Shown in pieces: positions 46,920 through 59,342 of a stretch of 64,000 bases of DNA (positions are counted from its first letter, which is position 1; every line of letters starts with the position of its first letter). This stretch comes from Phocoena phocoena (taxonomy: Eukaryota; Chordata; Mammalia; Artiodactyla; Phocoenidae), in assembly GCF_963924675.1 (NCBI RefSeq), contig NC_089236.1, forward strand, positions 45,540,500 through 45,604,499, given 5' to 3'. Under the pieces are notes generated by a model that was given only the letters and a program-made list of their open reading frames with translations, had not been told where the DNA came from and made no database searches. Made by a program: the position numbers and the translations under genes.

Positions 46920-48300
46920 CCCTCGGCGTAGAGAGAGTTGGCTCCAAAGGGCTACGGGGCTGGATGTTGCTTAGGAGACCTAGGGGGTCCTGGGGTTAGT
47001 CTGTGTTCCGGCCGGGACCAGGGAGCCCACGCGATTTTCCTAGGTGTCCGGAAAACTCTACTGCCTTAAAAGATATGCAGAGCAGAGGCTACGGCCTCAT
47101 GGAAAGTGCTGCACGCCTCCGTTTCTGCAGGGCAAGTCCGGCCTTAACCTACAGGCATGTGCTCACACTGAGTGTCCCGTTAGCGACACAGCTTTGAAAG
47201 ATGCTGACTTTCTCCTCGAGCTGAGTGACTTCAGGTACGAGGTCCGCGAAGTATGCAAAGCAGAGTGTTTTCTCTGGGCAGCTCACACAAGGGCGGCAAC
47301 CGGTATTTCCTGGGCGCTTCGGACACACCAGAAATCGTGTCCTGAAGCTGTTTGAGGGCTCTGGAAATAGAGCTCACCTCAAGGAACGCGCAGTGTGTTG
47401 CCCATCACTCGGCACGCACGGAGGGCATCCGAAGGGAAGACCACTGGGCCTCGATGTTGCTCAGCTGGTCCACCGGGGTCTGGAGATACTCACTGACAAT
47501 GGAGGAAAATGGATGCAAACCAGAGGGGCCTACGAGTCCTCAGAAGGGTACTTCCCTGAAAGTAAAGGCGAAGAGCTACTAAGAACTCGAGGAAACAGCT
47601 GCATGCCTCCCTTTCTGCCCGGCTGCTCAGGGCCTAACCTGGAGGCAAGTTCTCACGTTGAGTTTCTCTTGGCTTCTAGAGCTTATCAGGCTGACCACCA
47701 CGGCGGCCATGGAAGCACCTGGTTTAGACCGAGCAAACTCAGTTTCTTCCCAGAAGCATTCCTACAGGGTTCCCAGGCCTGTCAACAGCAGGGATTTCAG
47801 GTAGCTTCAAGGCACCGTGAATGCAGCCTTCCAAATTGGAAAGCGAGGATGTTTCAATCAGGCCCCCGATTTCATGCGCAAACGCAGCATACATTGCTGT
47901 TGTTTCTAACAAGTCAAAAGAGGCACATGGCCCCTTGTGTTTGCTTGCCTGAATCAGCTTCTCGAAGCAGGGGGTTGTGCATCAAGTGGACTGCCTCAAC
48001 CAAGGAACGCCCTACCTACAACTCTAGGGCCTGTGGCTATTCAGAAGCCTGCATTGCCACCGCAAGAACCGGACTGAAATTGCAGTAAGAACGCAAGGGG
48101 ACTTTCTTCTGGAGGCACGGTGACTTCAGGCAAGAGGTGCTAGATGGAATGCGAGGTCGAGTGTCCTCTCAGTGCAGCTCAGACTAGGGCAAGGCGTAAG
48201 ACCTCAAGGCCTGTAAGACGTGCCAAAATTCTGTTCGTGAACGTGTGGGTGTGATGGGGAAATTAAGCTGCTTCGGTGGAGACTGCTGTGCGTTTCCCTA
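46920..48300 (+). repeat. Monomer M35 (A type)
   Basis: Length 1,381. First member of the second higher-order repeat. A markers, shared with M38, are GAGCTCACCTC near 47371, GGCTGCTCAGGG near 47621, AGAGCTTATCAGG near 47677, CCTACCTACAACTC near 48011 and GGCCTGTAAGACG near 48208. Long frame 47225-48088 intact. Confidence 0.95.
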
Positions 48301-49681
48301 CCCTCGGCGTAGAGAGAGTTGGCTCCAAAGGGCTACGGGGCTGGATGTTGCTTAGGAGACCTAGGGGGTCCTGGGGTTAGTCTGTGTTCCAGCCGGGACC
48401 AGGGAGCTCACGCGATTTTCCTAGGTGTCCGGAAAACTCTACTGCCATAAAAGATATGCAGAGCAGAGGCTACGGCCTCATGGAAAGTGCTGCACGCCTC
48501 CGTTTCTGCAGGGCAAGTCCGGCCTTAACCTACTGGCATGTGCTCACACTGAGTGTCCCGTTAGTGACAGAGCTTTGAAAGATGCTGACTTTCTCCTCGA
48601 GCTGAGTGACTTCGGGTACGAGGTCCGCTAAGCATGCAAAGCAGAGTGTTTTCTCTGGGCAGCTCACACAAGGGCGGCAACCGGTATTTCCTTGGCGCTT
48701 CGGACACACCAGAAATCGTGTCCTGAAGCTGTTTGAGGGCTTTGGAAATAGAGCTCTCCTCAAGGAACGCGCAGTGTGTTTCCCATCACTCGGCACGCAT
48801 GGAGGGCATCCGAGGGGAAGACCACTGGGCCTCGATGTTGCTCAGCTGGTCCACCGGGGTCTGGAGATACTCACTGACAATGGAGGAAAATGGATGCAAA
48901 CCAGAGGGGCCTACGAGTCCTCAGAAGGGTACTTCCCTGAAAGTAAAGTCGAAGAGCTACTAAGAACTCGTGGAAACAGCTGCATGCCTCCCTTTCTGCC
49001 CGGCTACTCAGGGCCTAACCTGGAGGCAAGTTCTCACGTTGAGTTTCTCTTGACTTCTAGAGCTTGACAGGCTGACCACCACGGCGGCCATGGAAGCACC
49101 TGGTTTAGACCGAGCAAACTCAGTTTCTTCCCAGAAGCATTCCTACAGAGTTCCCAGGCCTGTCAACAGCAGGGATTTCAGGTAGCTTCAAGGCACCGTG
49201 AATGCAGCCTTCCGAATTGGAAAGCGAGGATGTTTCAATCAGGCCCCCGATTTCATGCGCAAACGCAGCACACATTGCTGCTGTTTCTAACAAGTCAAAA
49301 GAGGCACATGGCCCCTTGTGTTTGCTTGCCTGAATCAGCTTCTCGAAGCAGGGGGTTGTGCATCAAGTGGACTGCCTCAACCAAGGAACGCCCTAGCTAC
49401 TCCTCTGGGGCCTGTGGGTATTCAGAAGCCTGCATTGCCACCGCAAGAACCGGACTGAAATTGCAGTAAGAACGCAAGGGGACTTTCTTCTGGAGGCACG
49501 GTGACTTCAGGCAGGAGGTCCTAGATGGAATGCGAGGCCGAGGGTCCTCTCAGTGCAGCTCAGACTAGGGCAAGGCGTAAGACCTCAAGGCCTGTGAGAC
49601 GTGCCAAAATTCTGTTCGTGAACGTGTGGGTGTGATGGGGAAATTAAGCTGCTTCGGTGGAGACTGCTGTGCGTTTCCCTA
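48301..49681 (+). repeat. Monomer M36 (B type)
   Basis: Length 1,381. B markers are GGGAGCTCACGC near 48403, GTTAGTGACAGAGC near 48560, TTCGGGTACGAGG near 48611, GTCCGCTAAGC near 48624, TTCCTTGGCG near 48687 and GCTTGACAGG near 49063, whose TGA ends the long frame at 49067. TGTGGGTATTC near 49413 separates it from M37. Confidence 0.95.
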
Positions 49682-51062
49682 CCCTCGGCGTAGAGAGAGT
49701 TGGCTCCAAAGGGCTACGGGGCTGGATGTTGCTTAGGAGACCTAGGGGGTCCTGGGGTTAGTCTGTGTTCCAGCCGGGACCAGGGAGCTCACGCGATTTT
49801 CCTAGGTGTCCGGAAAACTCTACTGCCATAAAAGATATGCAGAGCAGAGGCTACGGCCTCATGGAAAGTGCTGCACGCCTCCGTTTCTGCAGGGCAAGTC
49901 CGGCCTTAACCTACTGGCATGTGCTCACACTGAGTGTCCCGTTAGTGACAGAGCTTTGAAAGATGCTGACTTTCTCCTCGAGCTGAGTGACTTCGGGTAC
50001 GAGGTCCGCTAAGCATGCAAAGCAGAGTGTTTTCTCTGGGCAGCTCACACAAGGGCGGCAACCGGTATTTCCTTGGCGCTTCGGACACACCAGAAATCGT
50101 GTCCTGAAGCTGTTTGAGGGCTTTGGAAATAGAGCTCTCCTCAAGGAACGCGCAGTGTGTTTCCCATCACTCGGCACGCATGGAGGGCATCCGAGGGGAA
50201 GACCACTGGGCCTCGATGTTGCTCAGCTGGTCCACCGGGGTCTGGAGATACTCACTGACAATGGAGGAAAATGGATGCAAACCAGAGGGGCCTACGAGTC
50301 CTCAGAAGGGTACTTCCCTGAAAGTAAAGTCGAAGAGCTACTAAGAACTCGTGGAAACAGCTGCATGCCTCCCTTTCTGCCCGGCTACTCAGGGCCTAAC
50401 CTGGAGGCAAGTTCTCACGTTGAGTTTCTCTTGACTTCTAGAGCTTGACAGGCTGACCACCACGGCGGCCATGGAAGCACCTGGTTTAGACCGAGCAAAC
50501 TCAGTTTCTTCCCAGAAGCATTCCTACAGAGTTCCCAGGCCTGTCAACAGCAGGGATTTCAGGTAGCTTCAAGGCACCGTGAATGCAGCCTTCCGAATTG
50601 GAAAGCGAGGATGTTTCAATCAGGCCCCCGATTTCATGCGCAAACGCAGCACACATTGCTGCTGTTTCTAACAAGTCAAAAGAGGCACATGGCCCCTTGT
50701 GTTTGCTTGCCTGAATCAGCTTCTCGAAGCAGGGGGTTGTGCATCAAGTGGACTGCCTCAACCAAGGAACGCCCTAGCTACTCCTCTGGGGCCTGTGGCT
50801 ATTCAGAAGCCTGCATTGCCACCGCAAGAACCGGACTGAAATTGCAGTAAGAACGCAAGGGGACTTTCTTCTGGAGGCACGGTGACTTCAGGCAGGAGGT
50901 CCTAGATGGAATGCGAGGCCGAGGGTCCTCTCAGTGCAGCTCAGACTAGGGCAAGGCGTAAGACCTCAAGGCCTGTGAGACGTGCCAAAATTCTGTTCGT
51001 GAACGTGTGGGTGTGATGGGGAAATTAAGCTGCTTCGGTGGAGACTGCTGTGCGTTTCCCTA
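49682..51062 (+). repeat. Monomer M37 (B-prime type)
   Basis: Length 1,381. Essentially M36 repeated at offset 1,381; TGTGGCTATTC near 50794 instead of TGTGGGTATTC is the one difference noticed. Long frame ends at 50448. Confidence 0.95.
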
Positions 51063-52441
51063 CCCTCGGCGTAGAGAGAGTTGGCTCCAAAGGGCTACGG
51101 GGCTGGATGTTGCTTAGGAGACCTAGGGGGTCCTGGGTTTAGTCTGTGTTCCAGCCGGGACCAGGAAGCCCACGTGATTTTCCTAGGTGTCCGGAAAACT
51201 CTACTGCCATAAAAGATGCAGAGCAGAGGCTACGGCCTCATGGAAAGTGCTGCACGCCTCCGTTTCTGCAGGGCAAGTCCGGCCTTAACCTACAGGCATG
51301 TGCTCACACTGAGTGTCCCGTTAGCGACACAGCTTTGAAAGATGCTGACTTTCTCCTCGAGCTGAGTGACTTCAGGTACGAGGTCCGCGAAGTATGCAAA
51401 GCAGAGTGTTTTCTCTGGGCAGCTCACACAAGGGCGGCAACCGGTATTTCCTGGGCGCTTCGGACACACCAGAAATCGTGTCCTGAAGCTGTTTGAGGGC
51501 TCTGGAAATAGAGCTCACCTCAAGGAACGCGCAGTGTGTTGCCCATCACTCGGCACGCACGGAGGGCATCCGAAGGGAAGACCACTGGGCCTCGATGTTG
51601 CTCAGCTGGTCCACCGGGGTCTGGAGATACTCACTGACAATGGAGGAAAATGGATGCAAACCAGAGGGGCCTACGAGTCCTCAGAAGGGTACTTCCCTGA
51701 AAGTAAAGGCGAAGAGCTACTAAGAACTCGAGGAAACAGCTGCATGCCTCCCTTTCTGCCCGGCTGCTCAGGGCCTAACCTGGAGGCAAGTTCTCACGTT
51801 GAGTTTCTCTTGGCTTCTAGAGCTTATCAGGCTGACCACCACGGCGGCCATGGAAGCACCTGGTTTAGACCGAGCAAACTCAGTTTCTTCCCAGAAGCAT
51901 TCCTACAGGGTTCCCAGGCCTGTCAACAGCAGGGATTTCAGGTAGCTTCAAGGCACCGTGAATGCAGCCTTCCAAATTGGAAAGCGAGGATGTTTCAATC
52001 AGGCCCCCGATTTCATGCGCAAACGCAGCATACATTGCTGTTGTTTCTAACAAGTCAAAAGAGGCACATGGCCCCTTGTGTTTGCTTGCCTGAATCAGCT
52101 TCTCGAAGCAGGGGATTGTGCATCAAGTGGACTGCCTCAACCAAGGAACGCCCTACCTACAACTCTAGGGCCTGTGGCTATTCAGAAGCCTGCATTGCCA
52201 CCGCAAGAACCGGACTGAAATTGCAGTAAGAATGCAAGGGGACTTTCTTCTGGAGGCACGGTGACTTCAGGCAAGAGGTGCTAGATGGAATGCGAGGTCG
52301 AGTGTCCTCTCAGTGCAGCTCAGACTAGGGCAAGGCGTAAGACCTCAAGGCCTGTAAGACGTGCCAAAATTCTGTTCGTGAACGTGTGGGTGTGATGGGG
52401 AAATTAAGCTGCTTCGGTGGAGACTGCTGTGCGTTTCCCTA
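51063..52441 (+). repeat. Monomer M38 (A type)
   Basis: Length 1,379. Two bases are missing in AAAAGATGCAGAG near 51212, shared only with M41. From there on it matches M35, with GGGGATTGTG near 52111 and AATGCAAGG near 52231 as differences. Long frame 51366-52229 intact. Confidence 0.95.
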
Positions 52442-53822
52442 CCCTCGGCGTAGAGAGAGTTGGCTCCAAAGGGCTACGGGGCTGGATGTTGCTTAGGAGA
52501 CCTAGGGGGTCCTGGGGTTAGTCTGTGTTCCAGCCGGGACCAGGGAGCTCACGCGATTTTCCTAGGTGTCCGGAAAACTCTACTGCCATAAAAGATATGC
52601 AGAGCAGAGGCTACGGCCTCATGGAAAGTGCTGCACGCCTCCGTTTCTGCAGGGCAAGTCCGGCCTTAACCTACTGGCATGTGCTCACACTGAGTGTCCC
52701 GTTAGTGACAGAGCTTTGAAAGATGCTGACTTTCTCCTCGAGCTGAGTGACTTCGGGTACGTGGTCCGCTAAGCATGCAAAGCAGAGTGTTTTCTCTGGG
52801 CAGCTCACACAAGGGCGGCAACCGGTATTTCCTTGGCGCTTCGGACACACCAGAAATCGTGTCCTGAAGCTGTTTGAGGGCTTTGGAAATAGAGCTCTCC
52901 TCAAGGAACGCGCAGTGTGTTTCCCATCACTCGGCACGCATGGAGGGCATCCGAGGGGAAGACCACTGGGCCTCGATGTTGCTCAGCTGGTCCACCGGGG
53001 TCTGGAGATACTCACTGACAATGGAGGAAAATGGATGCAAACCAGAGGGGCCTACGAGTCCTCAGAAGGGTACTTCCCTGAAAGTAAAGTCGAAGAGCTA
53101 CTAAGAACTCGTGGAAACAGCTGCATGCCTCCCTTTCTGCCCGGCTACTCAGGGCCTAACCTGGAGGCAAGTTCTCACGTTGAGTTTCTCTTGACTTCTA
53201 GAGCTTGACAGGCTGACCACCACTGCGGCCATGGAAGCACCTGGTTTAGACCGAGCAAACTCAGTTTCTTCCCAGAAGCATTCCTACAGAGTTCCCAGGC
53301 CTGTCAACAGCAGGGATTTCAGGTAGCTTCAAGGCACCGTGAATGCAGCCTTCCGAATTGGAAAGCGAGGATGTTTCAATCAGGCCCCCGATTTCATGCG
53401 CAAACGCAGCACACATTGCTGCTGTTTCTAACAAGTCAAAAGAGGCACATGGCCCCTTGTGTTTGCTTGCCTGAATCAGCTTCTCGAAGCAGGGGGTTGT
53501 GCATCAAGTGGACTGCCTCAACCAAGGAACGCCCTAGCTACTCCTCTGGGGCCTGTGGGTATTCAGAAGCCTGCATTGCCACCGCAAGAACCGGACTGAA
53601 ATTGCAGTAAGAACGCAAGGGGACTTTCTTCTGGAGGCACGGTGACTTCAGGCAGGAGGTCCTAGATGGAATGCGAGGCCGAGGGTCCTCTCAGTGCAGC
53701 TCAGACTAGGGCAAGGCGTAAGACCTCAAGGCCTGTGAGACGTGCCAAAATTCTGTTCGTGAACGTGTGGGTGTGATGGGGAAATTAAGCTGCTTCGGTG
53801 GAGACTGCTGTGCGTTTCCCTA
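52442..53822 (+). repeat. Monomer M39 (B type)
   Basis: Length 1,381. Matches M36 including TGTGGGTATTC. GTACGTGGTCC near 52757 and CCACTGCGG near 53221 are the differences noticed. Long frame ends at 53208. Confidence 0.95.
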
Positions 53823-55203
53823 CCCTCGGCGTAGAGAGAGTTGGCTCCAAAGGGCTACGGGGCTGGATGTTGCTTAGGAGACCTAGGGGGTCCTGGGGTT
53901 AGTCTGTGTTCCAGCCGGGACCAGGGAGCTCACGCGATTTTCCTAGGTGTCCGGAAAACTCTACTGCCATAAAAGATATGCAGAGCAGAGGCTACGGCCT
54001 CATGGAAAGTGCTGCACGCCTCCGTTTCTGCAGGGCAAGTCCGGCCTTAACCTACTGGCATGTGCTCACACTGAGTGTCCCGTTAGTGACAGAGCTTTGA
54101 AAGATGCTGACTTTCTCCTCGAGCTGAGTGACTTCGGGTACGAGGTCCGCTAAGCATGCAAAGCAGAGTGTTTTCTCTGGGCAGCTCACACAAGGGCGGC
54201 AACCGGTATTTCCTTGGCGCTTCGGACACACCAGAAATCGTGTCCTGAAGCTGTTTGAGGGCTTTGGAAATAGAGCTCTCCTCAAGGAACGCGCAGTGTG
54301 TTTCCCATCACTCGGCACGCATGGAGGGCATCCGAGGGGAAGACCACTGGGCCTCGATGTTGCTCAGCTGGTCCACCGGGGTCTGGAGATACTCACTGAC
54401 AATGGAGGAAAATGGATGCAAACCAGAGGGGCCTACGAATCCTCAGAAGGGTACTTCCCTGAAAGTAAAGTCGAAGAGCTACTAAGAACTCGTGGAAACA
54501 GCTGCATGCCTCCCTTTCTGCCCGGCTACTCAGGGCCTAACCTGGAGGCAAGTTCTCACGTTGAGTTTCTCTTGACTTCTAGAGCTTGACAGGCTGACCA
54601 CCACGGCGGCCATGGAAGCACCTGGTTTAGACCGAGCAAACTCAGTTTCTTCCCAGAAGCATTCCTACAGAGTTCCCAGGCCTGTCAACAGCAGGGATTT
54701 CAGGTAGCTTCAAGGCACCGTGAATGCAGCCTTCCGAATTGGAAAGCGAGGATGTTTCAATCAGGCCCCCGATTTCATGCGCAAACGCAGCACACATTGC
54801 TGCTGTTTCTAACAAGTCAAAAGAGGCACATGGCCCCTTGTGTTTGCTTGCCTGAATCAGCTTCTCGAAGCAGGGGGTTGTGCATCAAGTGGACTGCCTC
54901 AACCAAGGAACGCCCTAGCTACTCCTCTCGGGCCTGTGGCTATTCAGAAGCCTGCATTGCCACCGCAAGAACCGGACTGAAATTGCAGTAAGAACGCAAG
55001 GGGACTTTCTTCTGGAGGCACGGTGACTTCAGGCAGGAGGTCCTAGATGGAATGCGAGGCCGAGGGTCCTCTCAGTGCAGCTCAGACTAGGGCAAGGCGT
55101 AAGACCTCAAGGCCTGTGAGACGTGCCAAAATTCTGTTCGTGAACGTGTGGGTGTGATGGGGAAATTAAGCTGCTTCGGTGGAGACTGCTGTGCGTTTCC
55201 CTA
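53823..55203 (+). repeat. Monomer M40 (B-prime type)
   Basis: Length 1,381. Matches M37 including TGTGGCTATTC. CTACGAATCC near 54432 and CTCTCGGGCC near 54924 are the differences noticed; the second recurs in M44. Long frame ends at 54589. Confidence 0.95.
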
Positions 55204-56581
55204 CCCTCGGCGTAGAGAGAGTTGGCTCCAAAGGGCTACGGGGCTGGATGTTGCTTAGGAGACCTAGGGGGTCCTGGGGTTAGTCTGTGTTCCAGCCGGG
55301 ACCAGGAAGCCCACGCGATTTTCCTAGGTGTCCGGAAAACTCTACTGCCATAAAAGATGCAGAGCAGAGGCTACGGCCTCATGGAAAGTGCTGCACGCCT
55401 CCGTTTCTGCAGGGCAAGACCGGCCTTAACCTAGAGGCATGTGCTCACACTGAGTGTCCCGTTAGCGACACAGCTTTGAAAGAGGCTGACTTTCTCCTCG
55501 AGCTGAGTTACTTCAGGTACGAAGTCCGCCAAGTATGCAAAGCAGAGTGTTTTCTCTGGGCAGCTCACACAAGGGCGGCAACCGGTATTTCCTGGGCGCT
55601 TCGGACACACCAGAAATCGTGTCCTGAAGCTGTTTGAGGTCTCTGGAAATAGAGCTCTCCTCAAGGAACGCGCAGTGTGTTGCCCATCACTCGGCACGCA
55701 CGGAGGGCATCCGAGGGGAAGACCACTGGGCCTCGATGTTGCTCAGCTGGTCCACCGGTGTCTGGAGATACTCACTGACAATGGAGGAAAATGCATGCAA
55801 ACCAGAGGGGCCTACGAGTCCTCAGAGGGGTACTTCCCTGAAGGTAAGGCGAAGAGCTACTAAGAACTCGTGGAAACAGCTGCATGCCTCCCTTTCTGCC
55901 CGGCTACTCAGGGCCTAACCTGGAGGCAAGTTCTCACGTTGAGTTTCTCTTGACTTCTAGAGCTTGTCAGGCTGACCACCACGGCGGCCATGGAAGCACC
56001 TGGTATAGACCGAGCAAATTCAGTTTCTTCCCAGAAGCATTCCTACAGGGTTCCCAGGCCTGTCAACAGCAGGGATTTCAGATAGCTTCAAGGCACCGTG
56101 AATGCAGCCTTCCGAATTGAAAAGCGAGGATGTTTCAATCAGGCCCCCGATTTCATGCGCAAACGCAGCACACATTGCTGCTGTTTCTAACAAGTCAAAA
56201 GAGGCACATGGCCCCTTGTGTTTGCTTGCCTGAATCAGCTTCTCGAAGCAGGGGGTTGTGCATCAAGTGGACTGCCTCAACCAAGGAACGCCCTAGCTAC
56301 TCCTCTAGGGCCTGTGGCTATTCAGAAGCCTGCATTGCCACCGCAAGAACCGGACTGAAATTGCAGTAAGAACGCAAGGGGACTTTCTTCTGGAGGCACG
56401 GTGACTTCAGGCAGGAGGTCCTAGATGGAATGCGAGGCCGAGGGTCCTCTCAGTGCAGCTCAGACTAGGGCAAGGCGTAAGACCTCAAGGCCTGTGAGAC
56501 GTGCCAAAATTCTGTTCGTGAACGTGTGGGTGTGATGGGGAAATTAAGCTGCTTCGGTGGAGACTGCTGTGCGTTTCCCTA
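55204..56581 (+). repeat. Monomer M41
   Basis: Length 1,378. Combines the two-base loss of M38 (near 55354) with the one-base loss and CCGGTGTCTGG of M34. GAGTTACTTC near 55505 and AAGAGGCTG near 55480 are private; GAATTGAAAAGCG near 56112 is shared with M44 and M45. Long frame broken throughout. Confidence 0.95.
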
Positions 56582-57962
56582 CCCTCGGCGTAGAGAGAGT
56601 TGGCTCCAAAGGGCTACGGGGCTGGATGTTGCTTAGGAGACCTAGGGGGTCCTGGGGTTAGTCTGTGTTCCAGCCGGGACCAGGGAGCCCACGCGATTTT
56701 CCTAGGTGTCCGGAAAACTCTACTGCCATAAAAGATATGCAGAGCAGAGGCTACGGCCTCATGGAAAGTGCTGCACGCCTCCGTTTCTGCAGGGCAAGTC
56801 CGGCCTTAACCTACAGGCATGTGCTCACACTGAGTGTCCCGTTAGCGACACAGCTTTGAAAGATGCTGACTTTCTCCTCGAGCTGAGTGACTTCAGGTAC
56901 GAGGTCCGCGAAGTATGCAAAGCAGAGTGTTTTCTCTGGGCAGCTCACACAAGGGCGGCAACCGGTATTTCCTGGGCACGTCGGACACACCAGAAATCGT
57001 GTCCTGAAGCTGTTTGAGGGCTCTGGAAATAGAGCTCTCCTCAAGGAACGCGCAGTGTGTTGCCCATCACTCGGCACGCACGGAGGGCATCCGAGGGGAA
57101 GACCACTGGGCCTCGATGTTGCTCAGCTGGTCCACCGGGGTCTGGAGATACTCACTGACAATGGAGGAAAATGGATGCAAACCAGAGGGGCCTACGAGTC
57201 CTCAGAAGGGTACTTCCCTGAAAGTAAAGGCGAAGAGCTACTAAGAACTCGTGGAAACAGCTGCATGCCTCCCTTTCTGCCAGACTACTCAGGGCCTAAC
57301 CTGGAGGCAAGTTCTCACGTTGAGTTTCTCTTGACTTCTAGAGCTTGTCAGGCTGACCACCACGGCGGCCATGGAAGCACCTGGTTTAGAACGAGCAAAC
57401 TCAGTTTCTTCCCAGAAGCATTCCTACAGGGTTCCCAGGCCTGTCAACAGCAGGGATTTCAGGTAGCTTCAAGGCACCGTGAATGCAGCCTTCCAAATTG
57501 GAAAGCGAGGATGTTTCAATCAGGCCCCCGATTTCATGCGCAAACGCAGCATACATTGCTGTTGTTTCTAACAAGTCAAAAGAGACACATGGCCCCTTGT
57601 GTTTGCTTGCCTGAATCAGCTTCTCGAAGCAGGGGGTTGTGCATCAAGTGGACTGCCTCAACCAAGGAACGCCCTAGCTGCTCCTCTGGGGGCTGTGGCT
57701 ATTCAGAAGCCTGCATTGCCACCGCAAGAACCGGACTGAAATTGCAGTAAGAACGCAAGGGGACTTTCTTCTGGAGGCACGGTGACTTCAGGCAGGAGGT
57801 CCTAGATGGAATGTGAGGCCGAGGGTCCTCTCAGTGCAGCTCAGACTAGGGCAAGGCGTAAGACCTCAAGGCCTGTGAGACGTGCCAAAATTCTGTTCGT
57901 GAACGTGTGGGTGTGATGGGGAAATTAAGCTGCTTCGGTGGAGACTGCTGTGCGTTTCCCTA
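56582..57962 (+). repeat. Monomer M42
   Basis: Length 1,381. Close to the subfamily II average. GGGCACGTCGG near 56973, CCAGACTACTC near 57280, TTAGAACGAGC near 57386 and GCTGCTCCTCTGGGGGC near 57676 are private. Long frame 56887-57750 intact. Confidence 0.95.
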
Positions 57963-59342
57963 CCCTCGGCGTAGAGAGAGTTGGCTCCAAAGGGCTACGG
58001 GGCTGGATGTTGCTTAGGAGACCTAGGGGGTCCTGGGGTTAGTCTGTGTTCCAGCCGGGACCAGGGAGCCCACGCGATTTTCCTAGGTGTCCGGAAAACT
58101 CTACTGCCATAAAAGATATGCAGAGCAGAGGCTACGGCCTCATGGAAAGTGCTGCACGCCTCCGTTTCTGCAGGGCAAGTCCAGCCTTAACCTACAGGCA
58201 TGTGCTCACACTGAGTGTCCCGTTAGCGACACAGCTTTGAAAGATGCTGACTTTCTCCTCGAGCTGAGTGACTTCGGGTACGAGGTCCGCTAAGCATGCA
58301 AAGCAGAGTGTTTTCTCTGGGCAGCTCACACAAGGGCGGCAACCGGTATTTCCTTGGCGCTTCGGACACACCAGAAATCGTGTCCTGAAGCTGTTTGAGG
58401 GCTTTGGAAATAGAGCTCTCCTCAAGGAACGCGCAGTGTGTTGCCCATCACTCGGCACGCATGGAGAGCATCGGAGGGGAAGACCACTGGGCCTCGATGT
58501 TGCTCAGCTGGTCCACCGGTGTCTGGAGATACTCACTGACAATGGAGGAAAATGGATGCAAACCAGAGGGGCCTACGAGTCCTCAGAGGGGTACTTCCCT
58601 GAAGGTAAGGCGAAGAGCTACTAAGAACTTGTGGCAACAGCTGCATGTCTCCCTTTCTGCCCGGCTCCTCAGGGCCTAACCTGGAGGCAAGTTCTCACGT
58701 TGAGTTTCTCTTGACTTCTAGAGCTTGTGAGGCTGACCACCACGGCGGCCATGGAAGCACCTGGTATAGACCGAGCAAACTCAGTTTCTTCCCAGAAGCA
58801 TTCCTACAGTGTTCCCAGGCCTGTCAACAGCAGGGATTTCAGGTAGCTTCAAGGCACCGTGAATGCAGCCTTCCAAATTGGAAAGCGAGGATGTTTCAAT
58901 CAGGCCCCCGATTTCATGTGCAAACGCAGCATACATTGCTTCTGTTTCTAACAAGTGAAAAGAGGCACATGGCCCCTTGTGTTTGCTTGCCTGAATCAGC
59001 TTCTCGAAGCAGGGGGTTGTGCATCAAGTGGACTGTCTCAACCAAGGAACGCCCTAGCTACTCCTCTGGGGCCTGTGGCTATTCAGAAGCCTGCATTGCC
59101 ACTGCAAGAACCGGATTGAAATTGCAGTAAGAACGCAAGGGGACTTTCTTCTGGAGGCACGGTGACTTCAGGCAGGAGGTCCTAGATGGAATGCGAGGCC
59201 GAGGGTCCTCTCAGTGCAGCTCAGACTAGGGCAAGGCGTAAGACCTCAAGGCCTGTGAGACGTGCCAAAATTCTGTTCGTGAACGTGTGGGTGTGATGGG
59301 GAAATTAAGCTGCTTCGGTGGAGACTGCTGTGCGTTTCCCTA
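57963..59342 (+). repeat. Monomer M43 (conversion mosaic)
   Basis: Length 1,380. Ordinary until about 58233, B-type between 58274 and about 58465 (TTCGGGTACGAGG, GTCCGCTAAGC, TTCCTTGGCG, GCATGGAG), then M34/M41-like (CCGGTGTCTGG, CCTGAAGGTAAGGCG). TTGTGGCAAC near 58630 and GGCTCCTCAGGG near 58663 are private. Confidence 0.95.

Larger units (their letters stand above)
46920..51062 (+). repeat. Higher-order repeat 2, copy a (A-B-B', 4.14 kb)
   Basis: M35, M36 and M37. The order is fixed by markers: A has CCTACCTACAACTC, B has TGTGGGTATTC and B' has TGTGGCTATTC, each recurring three monomers later. B and B' are themselves almost identical at offset 1,381, so a single-monomer duplication came before the trimer duplication. 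Confidence 0.88.
51063..55203 (+). repeat. Higher-order repeat 2, copy b (A-B-B', 4.14 kb)
   Basis: M38, M39 and M40, offset 4,141 from copy a after a two-base loss near 51217. The first 150 bases of M38 differ from M35 and resemble M41, so the exchange joined near 51220. Six or seven single-base differences were noticed across the remaining 4 kb. Confidence 0.88.
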
